A stretch of DNA of 6,351 bases from Sphingomonadales bacterium. Its GTDB lineage: Bacteria > Pseudomonadota > Alphaproteobacteria > Sphingomonadales > Emcibacteraceae. The DNA is taken from NCBI GenBank assembly GCA_011051815.1, contig DRKK01000129.1, forward strand, positions 1 through 6,351. Direction: 5' to 3'. Positions within the stretch are counted from its first letter, which is position 1. Each line of letters starts with the position of its first letter. A program made the translations under genes and the position numbers. The notes beneath the pieces were generated by a model, which saw only the letters and a list, made by a program, of their open reading frames with translations, did not search any database and was not told the origin of the DNA. This document shows positions 1 through 6,223 of the stretch, in pieces.

Positions 1-651
1 CATGCTATAAAGGAGCGGATTACGGTTGGTCTGGGAAATATCGTTAAAGGTAAATTTCTTCTCCTTGAACATAGGATAATATTCAGGAAATTCAGTCACA
101 ATCCTTTGAGACAAAGTTGCCAGATCCCGCGCTGTCATATAATGGGATTCATCGGGCCAGCCATTGACATTGGCAAAATGGGAATCCTTCATGCCCAGTT
201 CGGCGGCCTTTTCATTGCTCCATTCCACGAAGACTTCTTCTGAACCGGCCATACCCTCTGCCAAAACCGCGCAGGCATCATTGCCGGATTGAACAATAAC
301 GCCCAGCAACAAGTCATGCACCGTCACCTTCTGTCCTGCTTTCAGGAACATGGTGGACCCCTGAAGCCGCCATTTACGCCAGACCCGCTCACTAACCTCA
401 AACTCATCATCCAGTAAAATATTGCCGTCGCGCAGTCTTTCAAAGGTGAGATAGACCGTCATCAGCTTGCTCATAGAGGACGGCGGCATGCTCTGGTCCG
501 CATTCTGCTCAAACAGCACGGCCCCGGTGGCCGCCTCGATCATGATGGCTTCCCTCGCCTGTGTTTTTATCTGCGCCCCATGAGCCGCCGTAAACGTCAG
601 GCTGGCAAGGGCAAGTCCAACAATGCAATTCCGTATTTTATGTGTCATCAT
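1..651 (-). CDS. dacA: D-alanyl-D-alanine carboxypeptidase (PBP5/6 type, peptidase S11), N-terminal part
   Basis: Removes the terminal D-Ala from peptidoglycan pentapeptides in the periplasm. The frame is open from an ATG at 651 to the window edge, giving 217 residues of a protein normally about 380-400 long, so it is truncated by the window and not broken. Visible: a Sec signal peptide (about residues 1-26, hydrophobic core after K5/R7, AHGA cleavage site), the acylation motif S59-M-S-K62, and the S122-G-N124 motif in a conserved VQSGNDAC context. A typical family segment (ISQTNRNPLL) comes near the end. The third motif, KTG, would lie beyond position 1. A second ATG follows immediately at 648, and the ribosome site is weak (AGAAAAA). 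It starts 25 bases after the rlpA stop, so it is probably the third gene of the mltB-rlpA-dacA operon. The family call is firm. dacA versus dacC-type naming is by convention. Confidence 0.93.
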   Translation of the reverse strand, partial: MMTHKIRNCIVGLALASLTFTAAHGAQIKTQAREAIMIEAATGAVLFEQNADQSMPPSSMSKLMTVYLTFERLRDGNILLDDEFEVSERVWRKWRLQGSTMFLKAGQKVTVHDLLLGVIVQSGNDACAVLAEGMAGSEEVFVEWSNEKAAELGMKDSHFANVNGWPDESHYMTARDLATLSQRIVTEFPEYYPMFKEKKFTFNDISQTNRNPLLYSM

Positions 652-676
652 ATGTTTTTCTGATTTGAATGAAATT

Positions 677-1486
677 CTAATAATCCAAAATGATACGGGC
701 CGTATTGTGGCCCAATGATAATATTCTGCCAAGTATAATTTCAGCTAACTCCACAGTTGGCTGAGGACCGACCCGGACACGATAGAGTTTTTGGCCATTT
801 ATATCCACCCTTTCAATCTTTGTATCACTGATATGGTGAATGGAATCAACGACTTTTTTCGCATTCTTCTGATCGGCATAGGCGCCGATTTGAACATAGA
901 TATTCTTGCCCCCCTCAATTTTATCGGCCCTTTTGGGTGGTTCGATTTTGACTATTTCAACGACAGGGTTTTTCTGTATCAGTGGTTCTTTCCGGGCCTG
1001 TATTTGGGTGGGTAGTTCGCCCCGCGGCCCTTTTACGGCCTGTACACGAACCCGCGTCACGCCTTTTTTCTCAAACCCCAACAATTGCGCAGCCCGCCGG
1101 GATACATCAATCAAACGGTCACCGACAAAGGGTCCCCGGTCATTGACCAGCAGGATCAACCAACGGCCATTTTCAAGATTTGTTACCCGCACATAGCTTG
1201 GCATGGGCAATGTGGTATGGGCGGCGGTCAGGCTATTCATATTGAAAACATCACCATTGGCGGTTTTGCGGCCATGAAATTTCGACCCGTACCATGAGGC
1301 CAGCCCAACTTTGTCATAATAGGGGTCCGCCGCCGGGCGATATATCTTGCCTGACACTTTATAGGGCTTGCCCACCTTATAGGTCGGGTTGGGTGGTGCG
1401 GAGCTTTTTAACGTTCGCGATGATGAGCCACAGGCCGCCAAGGCCAAACAAGCCATCAAAATTGAGAATTTGCCAAGTAAATTCAT
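677..1486 (-). CDS. rlpA: RlpA-family septal ring lytic transglycosylase lipoprotein with SPOR domain
   Basis: Outer-membrane lipoprotein. In Pseudomonas aeruginosa RlpA cuts glycan strands that have lost their stem peptides and helps daughter cells separate. The 269 residues show a lipoprotein signal with lipobox LAAC (C19, followed by G20, so no inner-membrane retention Asp). A double-psi beta-barrel follows at about 60-150, with the hallmark segments ASWYG, FHGRKTANG, TAAH and NDRGPF. A SPOR domain lies at about 195-269 (YVQIGAYAD ... LYRVRVGP), which binds denuded septal glycan. By spacing, D79, H90 and D116 match P. aeruginosa E120, H131 and D157, so the usual catalytic Glu is Asp here. 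The ATG start overlaps the mltB stop by 4 bases (ATGA), indicating translational coupling. The stop is TAG. Confidence 0.95.
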   Translation of the reverse strand: MNLLGKFSILMACLALAACGSSSRTLKSSAPPNPTYKVGKPYKVSGKIYRPAADPYYDKVGLASWYGSKFHGRKTANGDVFNMNSLTAAHTTLPMPSYVRVTNLENGRWLILLVNDRGPFVGDRLIDVSRRAAQLLGFEKKGVTRVRVQAVKGPRGELPTQIQARKEPLIQKNPVVEIVKIEPPKRADKIEGGKNIYVQIGAYADQKNAKKVVDSIHHISDTKIERVDINGQKLYRVRVGPQPTVELAEIILGRILSLGHNTARIILDY

Positions 1487-2526
1487 TTCAACTCATCCGA
1501 AAGCAAACTCACCCCAAGGGCATAGAAATTTGAACAGTTATAGCTCAATATGGCCCGGAAATTTTTATAGGTTAAAAAGGCCGGTCCCTTTGGCCCCGCC
1601 GGCATGATCAGGGACGCCTTGAAATTCGGGCCAGATACGGCGGGCAGGTCTGCGCCGTAAATGGTCCGAACCCCCATGTCCTGCCATTCTGCCAGACTAT
1701 ATTGCTTGCTATGGTCTTTTAAGGCCCGACGACAATATTTAACCTTTTCGGTTTGGCGAACCTTAGCCCACAGGCCATCCACATCCTCAGGCAGTCTTAC
1801 CTGACGGCCCCATGTGCGGGATGACTGCCAGCCATGTTCCTTTAAATAATTGGCGATAGAGGCGAATACATCCTCTTTATCGGTCCATATATCCTTTTTA
1901 CCATCTCCGTTAAAATCATAGGCATAGGCAAAGAAGCTGGACGGCATAAACTGGCCCTGCCCCATGGCGCCGGCCCAGGAACCTTTAAAATTCGCCGGGT
2001 TGACATGCCCTTCCTCAAGTATGTTCAGCGCCTTGATCAATTGGGTACGGAAATATTTTGGCCGCCGCATATCATAGGCCAGCGTTGCCAGTGAACGGAT
2101 AACACTATAGCCACCAGAATAGCTGCCATAATTGGTCTCCATCCCCCATATACCGGCGATAAATCGTTGCTGTACACCGATCTTATCGGCTACAGCCTTT
2201 AGGGCGGCGGCATTTTCCGCCACCTTGGTACGGCCATTTTTTATCCGGGTCTGGCTGACACGTTTTGAGATATACTGGAAATAGGTCTGGGTAAATTCCG
2301 GCTGACTACGGTCCAGCTTTATGACCTTGGGATCCGGTTCAACCCCGGTAAAAGCGCCGTCAAAGGTCGCTTCGGATATACCCTTTGACAAGGCCTCCGT
2401 TTTTAGCTCTGCCAGCCAATCGGTAAAAGTCTGCGGATTATCCGCAACGATCCTCACCTTGGCCCAAAGGGGGCTTGCCGACCAAAAGACAATGAGAGAA
2501 AAGACCATAATCAAACGATTAATCAC
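1483..2526 (-). CDS. Lytic murein transglycosylase, MltB family
   Basis: Periplasmic enzyme cleaving the MurNAc-GlcNAc bond to give 1,6-anhydroMurNAc ends. With a GTG start at 2526 the protein has 347 residues. It has a signal peptide of about 22 residues (hydrophobic run ending SASPLWA), with no lipobox Cys, so a soluble member rather than an anchored lipoprotein. The catalytic Glu is E130 in IWGMETNYGS. The SLT-fold segment GAMGQGQFMP is at about 186-195, and the EF-hand-like calcium loop DFNGDGKKDIW at about 204-214, as in E. coli Slt35. The C-terminus (NFRAILSYNCSNFYALGVSLL) is typical of the family. The GTG is preceded by AAGG at 8 bases and lies just after a good promoter. The longest frame would begin at a TTG at 2601, upstream of that promoter's -35 box and without a ribosome site, so I reject it. 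First gene of the operon; stop overlaps rlpA. Confidence 0.92.
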   Translation of the reverse strand: MINRLIMVFSLIVFWSASPLWAKVRIVADNPQTFTDWLAELKTEALSKGISEATFDGAFTGVEPDPKVIKLDRSQPEFTQTYFQYISKRVSQTRIKNGRTKVAENAAALKAVADKIGVQQRFIAGIWGMETNYGSYSGGYSVIRSLATLAYDMRRPKYFRTQLIKALNILEEGHVNPANFKGSWAGAMGQGQFMPSSFFAYAYDFNGDGKKDIWTDKEDVFASIANYLKEHGWQSSRTWGRQVRLPEDVDGLWAKVRQTEKVKYCRRALKDHSKQYSLAEWQDMGVRTIYGADLPAVSGPNFKASLIMPAGPKGPAFLTYKNFRAILSYNCSNFYALGVSLLSDELK

Positions 2527-2538
2527 GTCACGCACCTT
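2527..2538 (-). promoter_or_regulatory. Ribosome binding site deciding the mltB-type gene's GTG start
   Basis: On the minus strand AAGG (2538-2535) is followed by 8 bases and then GTG at 2526-2524. Another GTG at 2535 overlaps the AAGG itself and cannot use it. Starting at 2526 gives a compact signal peptide with an Arg before the hydrophobic core. The downstream ATG at 2508 would remove that Arg. Confidence 0.6.
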
Positions 2539-2559
2539 AATTTCCGAGCCTATAGCTAC

Positions 2560-2588
2560 CTTATATGTATACAGGCCTATAATGTCGA
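2560..2588 (-). promoter_or_regulatory. Predicted sigma70-like promoter of the mltB-rlpA-dacA operon
   Basis: Read on the minus strand, TCGACA (2588-2583, one mismatch to TTGACA) is separated by exactly 17 bases from TATAAG (2565-2560, one mismatch to TATAAT). Transcription would begin near 2553, leaving a leader of about 27 bases before the GTG at 2526. It is the only well-spaced pair I found upstream of the operon. This is prediction from consensus only. Confidence 0.5.
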
Positions 2589-2639
2589 TAAATGATGACA
2601 ATATAAAGGCATTTTTTTATGAGGGTTCAGTTTAAGTCC

Positions 2640-2668
2640 TTGACCTGTTAATCCTGATCCGTTAAATC
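2640..2668 (+). promoter_or_regulatory. Possible promoter of the tRNA-Ser gene
   Basis: TTGACC at 2640-2645 is a good -35 box (5 of 6), and TTAAAT at 2662-2667 is a weak -10 (4 of 6) with a 16-base spacer, giving a start about 30 bases before the tRNA. A TATATT at 2680-2685 is a better -10 but lacks a convincing -35. A second TTGACC at 2685-2690 is too close to the tRNA to serve as its -35. Which element is used cannot be decided from sequence. Confidence 0.25.
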
Positions 2669-2707
2669 CTGTGCTCACATATATTTGACCGGGTTATCTT
2701 GGATTAT

Positions 2708-2798
<91 letters not shown>

Positions 2799-2914
2799 CC
2801 TTATTTCTCTAATTGATGCTCCTCTTCATATTAATCAAGTTCACTTGTAGAAACAGATTAAAAGTCTTGTTTAAACAATAATTTATCTTTAATAATGCAT
2901 ATGTGAAGCCTTTA

Positions 2915-2936
2915 ATGGGGGCCCCATATATTTTTT
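2915..2936 (+). repeat. GC-rich palindrome followed by a T-run
   Basis: ATGGGGGCCCCAT (2915-2927) is palindromic around its central G and contrasts sharply with its AT-rich surroundings. It is followed by ATATTTTTT. As RNA it could form only a 5-bp stem (ATGGG/CCCAT) with a 3-base loop, which is short for an intrinsic terminator. It could end the tRNA transcript weakly or be a protein-binding site upstream of the dehydrogenase. Confidence 0.3.
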
Positions 2937-2948
2937 AATAAATAAATT

Positions 2949-2962
2949 GGAGAAAGAGCATT
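2949..2962 (+). promoter_or_regulatory. Shine-Dalgarno GGAG positioned before an ATT codon (probable original start of the PQQ dehydrogenase)
   Basis: GGAG at 2949-2952 is followed by 7 bases and then ATT at 2960-2962, in frame with the dehydrogenase. The frame upstream is closed by TAA at 2939. No ATG is in frame before the membrane anchor. TTG at 2981 has no ribosome site. ATT is either a rare initiation codon or a mutated ATG. Confidence 0.5.
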
Positions 2963-2980
2963 TCACCCGATAAAAATTAT

Positions 2981-4990
2981 TTGCCTGCAAACGGCAGAAA
3001 TATATTTAAAATTCATCGTTTTAAAATCATATTACTTATATTCCTAACCGTTTCAATCAGCTCCCTTTTTCTACCCGGAATTCGCATGCGAGGCCATGTT
3101 GCTTTCCTGAAAGCAACCGGGCAGATAACAGACATTTCATGGCCCGACCTTATTAATTTTATGAAACCTGAATCAGGCATTTCTGTTGGTGGTTTAATTG
3201 CGAGACGAAACCCTCATGCCGTAATCATTAATCCCCGAACAGGCGATGCCGACATTTTAACTGGGTCAAAACTTTACGCTAATAATTGTGCTGCTTGTCA
3301 TGGAGGTGATGGCAAGGGCAGTGTAGCTACCCCTCCTCTCGCAGGGGTACAATTAAAACACGGCATAAGCGATTGGGCAATATTCAGGACTATTCGGTAT
3401 GGTGTTCCGGATACCGCAATGGCCGCTCATCCACTGAAAGATTACGAACTTTGGCAACTCGTCACATATATCCGTTCAATGAATGTTGCTTCAACAAGCA
3501 GTGCGCCGAAAGAAAAGAAACAAATTGCAATAAATGTTCCCTATAATGACATCCGTTCATTGTCTCACCCTTCCAACGACTGGCTAACTTATTCAGGGTC
3601 GTACCGCTCCAATCGTAATAGCATATTGAAGCAAATCAATGTCAATAATGTGGATCAACTTTCCCTGAAATGGATTCATCAATTTGAGGGTAATTATGGT
3701 CGCGTTGAAACCTCTCCAATCATACGAAACAATATAATATTTATTACAGTCCCTTCCGATAATGTATTCGCGCTGGATGCCCATACAGGAAAGACAATTT
3801 GGAAATTTCACCATGACGCACCGGCTGAAGCCGCTAGAGGAAGCTACGCCGGTTCCGTTAATCGTGGTGTGGCTATTTTAAACGATAAAGTTTTTATAGC
3901 TACATCAGATGCGCACCTGATGGCACTGTCAGCCAGTACCGGTCGTAAAGTCTGGGAAAGTATTATTGAAAAAGACATCAGCCTATATACGGCATCATCT
4001 GCGCCATTGGCCTATAAAGACCTTGTGGTAACGGGCGTATCTACCAAGGGTGGGGGTCGTGGGGTTATAGTAGCCTATGATGCCAACAGCGGAGAGGAGC
4101 GCTGGCGATTTCATGTAATTCCAGGCCCAGATGAAAAAGGCAATGATACCTGGTCAGAAGAAAGTTGGCGCAATGGTGGTGCATCCACTTGGTTAACCGG
4201 GTCATATGATACAGAAAACGATATACTATACTGGGGCGTAGGCAATCCCAAACCTGATTATATTAGAACCGTCAGGAAAGGTGATAATCTATATTCCAAT
4301 TCTGTGGTGGCCTTGCGTGGCTCAACAGGTGAAATTTTGTGGCATTTTCAATTTAGCCCCGGGGATAACCATGATTGGGATTCTGCACAAATTCCTGTAT
4401 TGGCGGATCATGTATTTAATAATAAGGAGTCCTCTTCAAACCAAAAACGTGCGCTCCTCCTCTGGGCAAACCGCAATGGTTTCTATTATATTCTGGATCG
4501 AATATCAGGTAAATTTCTAAGTGCAACGCCCTTTATTCAGCAGACATGGGCCAAACGTATTGACGAAAATGGTCGCCCTGTTTTAAAAACTGAAGGTGCA
4601 GAAAATCGCAATGGTGTATTAACATTTCCCAGCAATAAGGGGGGCACGAATTGGTGGTCCCCCAGCTATGACCCTGGTTTAGGTCTCATATTCGTACCAA
4701 CCCTTGAAACAGGAATGATATTTTTCCCCGGGATGGAAACCAATAGTCCGCCCATAGCCGCCGGGCCTATTTATACCGCAGTTCGCGCCCTTAATGCCTT
4801 TACCGGCGACCTTGTCTGGGAATATCGTAATGACACGAGAACCGTTGACAATACAACCGGCGGGTTGCTGTCGACACAAGGAGGTATCGTATTTGGTAGT
4901 GATATGAGTAGCTTCTTTGCTCTGAACTCACGCACAGGCAAGGAATTATGGTCCGTGGCCACCGGTGGAAAATTGAAGGGGCTCCAGTGA
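2981..4990 (+). CDS. PQQ-dependent dehydrogenase with N-terminal cytochrome c domain; 3' end frameshifted, start uncertain
   Basis: Probable periplasmic, membrane-anchored quinohaemoprotein oxidising an alcohol or sugar-type substrate; the substrate is not predictable. Residues counted from TTG 2981: hydrophobic anchor about 14-34; cytochrome c with haem motif C103-A-A-C-H107 and likely axial M147; then an eight-bladed-type PQQ propeller with repeated A/TGK-x-W motifs (LDAHTGKTIWKF, YDANSGEERWRF, LNSRTGKELW). Apparent PQQ/metal-site residues by analogy to methanol dehydrogenase are N422 (GNP), D465 (HDWD) and R498 (RNGF). The usual vicinal Cys pair is Y289-A290, and the usual Glu aligns with K356. 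The frame stops at TGA 4988, but homologous sequence continues in another frame to 5109; one A appears missing in the AAAA at 4969-4972. Corrected length about 709. The likely initiation site is ATT 2960. Either a recent pseudogene or affected by a sequencing error. No PQQ synthesis genes are present. Confidence 0.85.
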   Translation: MPANGRNIFKIHRFKIILLIFLTVSISSLFLPGIRMRGHVAFLKATGQITDISWPDLINFMKPESGISVGGLIARRNPHAVIINPRTGDADILTGSKLYANNCAACHGGDGKGSVATPPLAGVQLKHGISDWAIFRTIRYGVPDTAMAAHPLKDYELWQLVTYIRSMNVASTSSAPKEKKQIAINVPYNDIRSLSHPSNDWLTYSGSYRSNRNSILKQINVNNVDQLSLKWIHQFEGNYGRVETSPIIRNNIIFITVPSDNVFALDAHTGKTIWKFHHDAPAEAARGSYAGSVNRGVAILNDKVFIATSDAHLMALSASTGRKVWESIIEKDISLYTASSAPLAYKDLVVTGVSTKGGGRGVIVAYDANSGEERWRFHVIPGPDEKGNDTWSEESWRNGGASTWLTGSYDTENDILYWGVGNPKPDYIRTVRKGDNLYSNSVVALRGSTGEILWHFQFSPGDNHDWDSAQIPVLADHVFNNKESSSNQKRALLLWANRNGFYYILDRISGKFLSATPFIQQTWAKRIDENGRPVLKTEGAENRNGVLTFPSNKGGTNWWSPSYDPGLGLIFVPTLETGMIFFPGMETNSPPIAAGPIYTAVRALNAFTGDLVWEYRNDTRTVDNTTGGLLSTQGGIVFGSDMSSFFALNSRTGKELWSVATGGKLKGLQ

Positions 4991-5109
4991 CCTTTACATT
5001 AAATGGAAAGCAATTTGTGACAATTGCCGCTGGGGGTACTTTACTAACATTCGGGCTTCCGGATTCTGCGAGCCCAAATGATCAGAAGATACTAAAAAAG
5101 CAGAATTGA
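4972..5109 (+). pseudogene. Out-of-frame C-terminal segment of the PQQ dehydrogenase
   Basis: In the frame starting at 4972 the translation reads IEGAPVTFTLNGKQF, then VTIAAGGTLLTFGLP, and ends at TGA 5107-5109 (45 codons). This is the standard last blade of PQQ dehydrogenases (family pattern GGKI-x-AAPVTY-x-x-NGKQYV-x-x-AAGG). It continues directly from ATGGK, residues 660-664 of the upstream frame, if one base is added to the A-run at 4969-4972. It has no start codon or ribosome site of its own, so it is a piece of the same gene rather than a separate one. Confidence 0.88.
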
Positions 5110-5113
5110 CACA

Positions 5114-6223
5114 TTATTGTATAGGACAACCTGACATTTTGCCTTTTTTATCGTTCAGGCAAAATTGTATAACGCTGTTTGTCACTTTCTGGCCTTCTAT
5201 CATGCCGCCAATGATAAAAAACTTGTCTTCTGATACCAGCAAACCTCTATGATCCATGCTTGGTCGATCAAGGTGGCCTATCATTTGCCACTTATCCGTG
5301 GCCAATGAATAGCCCATAACGAAATCCGAGGGCCTGGACGGTTTTTTATCGTAGCCAATACCGTCATAGTTATAAGGGTTATCACTGCCCCCCGTAAAAA
5401 TGATCCAGTCACCCTGCCCCCGGTATCCTCCGGAGGCCATGCGGTAAAGTGGTTTCCCGGGGTGGGACTCTATGCGTTGCCATTTAATGATTTGAGGTTT
5501 TTCAGGGTCAACCGTACCCTTGTAACAGGCCCTCACCGCCTGATATTTATGTCTGCCGTGCAGAGGGACTATTTTCTCGACACCATCACAAATGACAAAC
5601 CTGTTGCCAATCGCCGCACCTGCGTGACCAAAAACGGCACTGCCCGGATAGGGGGTTGCCTGAAACCACTTTTTCTCAACCGTGTCATAGACCTGTGACA
5701 GGTTGACATTACCGGCGTTATGCCAGCCGGAGATTAAATAAATATATCGCCCGCCAATGAAAAAAGACACGCTGTCATCTACCGCAACCGGAATTTCCGG
5801 CATCTTATGATAGGTATTTTTTCCAGTGTCATAAATATATGACCACGGAATGGTCATTTCAGAAGAATCTTCTGCAACGGCATAGCCGCCAAAAATATAA
5901 ATTTTGGGCCCTATGGCCAAGGCCGTTGCCGCCAATTCCCCCCTGTCGCCCGGAACAGCAGGAATTTTACGCCAATTTTTATTACCCAAAGTATAAGCAA
6001 AGCTATCCTGTGTCGTATCCTGCCAAGTTTTACCCTGCTCCAATCCTTTAAAGGAAAATAAGGTTATTACTTTACCAGTGCTGACAAGGCTAACAGCGTT
6101 GTTGGATAATGCGTTAGGCAATTTTACTAATGTCTTTGTCGTTATTATATTCTGAGCCTGAACTAGGTCAAAACCCCATATAGCCCATATAATACAGACC
6201 AGATAAACTATTCTTTTTCTCAT
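5114..6223 (-). CDS. Exported kelch-repeat beta-propeller protein
   Basis: A 369-residue protein with a Sec signal peptide (positively charged MRKR, hydrophobic core, likely cleavage after LVQA at about residue 23). About six kelch-like repeats follow, each with a hydrophobic strand, a GG or equivalent turn and a Y/F-x(n)-W end. Clear examples are KIYIFGGYA ... NTYHKMPEIP, YIYLISGWHN ... KKWFQATPYP, WIIFTGGSDN ... DKWQMIGHL and KFFIIGGMIE. Six blades and this length resemble periplasmic N-acetylneuraminate epimerase (NanM), but I see no residue that proves that activity, and no sialic acid genes are visible. Two Cys near the C-terminus (FCLNDKKGKMSGC) could form a disulfide. The ATG at 6223 has AGGG 7 bases upstream, a good ribosome site. 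It converges with the PQQ dehydrogenase and overlaps the preceding partial frame by 56 bases, so it may be cotranscribed with that gene. Confidence 0.85.
   Translation of the reverse strand: MRKRIVYLVCIIWAIWGFDLVQAQNIITTKTLVKLPNALSNNAVSLVSTGKVITLFSFKGLEQGKTWQDTTQDSFAYTLGNKNWRKIPAVPGDRGELAATALAIGPKIYIFGGYAVAEDSSEMTIPWSYIYDTGKNTYHKMPEIPVAVDDSVSFFIGGRYIYLISGWHNAGNVNLSQVYDTVEKKWFQATPYPGSAVFGHAGAAIGNRFVICDGVEKIVPLHGRHKYQAVRACYKGTVDPEKPQIIKWQRIESHPGKPLYRMASGGYRGQGDWIIFTGGSDNPYNYDGIGYDKKPSRPSDFVMGYSLATDKWQMIGHLDRPSMDHRGLLVSEDKFFIIGGMIEGQKVTNSVIQFCLNDKKGKMSGCPIQ
5136..5165. repeat. 8-bp inverted repeat near the convergent gene ends
   Basis: ATTTTGCC (5136-5143) and GGCAAAAT (5158-5165) are perfect reverse complements separated by 14 bases, inside the 3' end of the kelch gene and about 27 bases past the frame-corrected end of the dehydrogenase. 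Neither side is followed by a proper T-run, so it is at most a poor bidirectional terminator. A competing CCTGA/TCAGG pairing overlaps it. Confidence 0.3.

Noticed and set aside
791..1607. Several plus-strand open frames of 70-96 codons opposite rlpA and the end of the mltB-type gene
   Set aside because: Antisense shadows of well-supported genes; no recognisable domains.
2527..2601. N-terminal extension of the MltB-type protein from TTG 2601
   Set aside because: No ribosome site, lies across a good promoter, and would bury the signal peptide 25 residues in.
2321..2635. Plus-strand frame of 104 codons opposite the start of the mltB-type gene
   Set aside because: Mostly antisense to coding and promoter sequence; composition not protein-like in the intergenic part.
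2647..2671. Imperfect direct repeat GTTAATCCTG / GTTAAATCCTG before the tRNA
   Set aside because: Only two short, unequal copies; likely chance in AT-rich spacer.
4281..4520. Frame of 79 codons in another phase inside the PQQ dehydrogenase
   Set aside because: Shadow frame of a clearly identified domain; no ribosome site.
4679..4962. Minus-strand frames of 63 and 66 codons opposite the PQQ dehydrogenase
   Set aside because: Antisense shadows without motif or start signal.
4969..4975. Programmed -1 frameshifting in the PQQ dehydrogenase
   Set aside because: The in-phase codons GGA-AAA-TTG do not form a standard X-XXY-YYZ heptamer, AAAA is short for slippage, and no such control is known to me in this family. 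Deletion or sequencing error is simpler.
5462..6051. Plus-strand frames of 70 and 78 codons opposite the kelch gene
   Set aside because: Antisense shadows of a well-supported gene.
5114..6223. Naming the kelch protein NanM (N-acetylneuraminate epimerase)
   Set aside because: Same size and blade number, but no diagnostic residues or sialic acid genes are visible.
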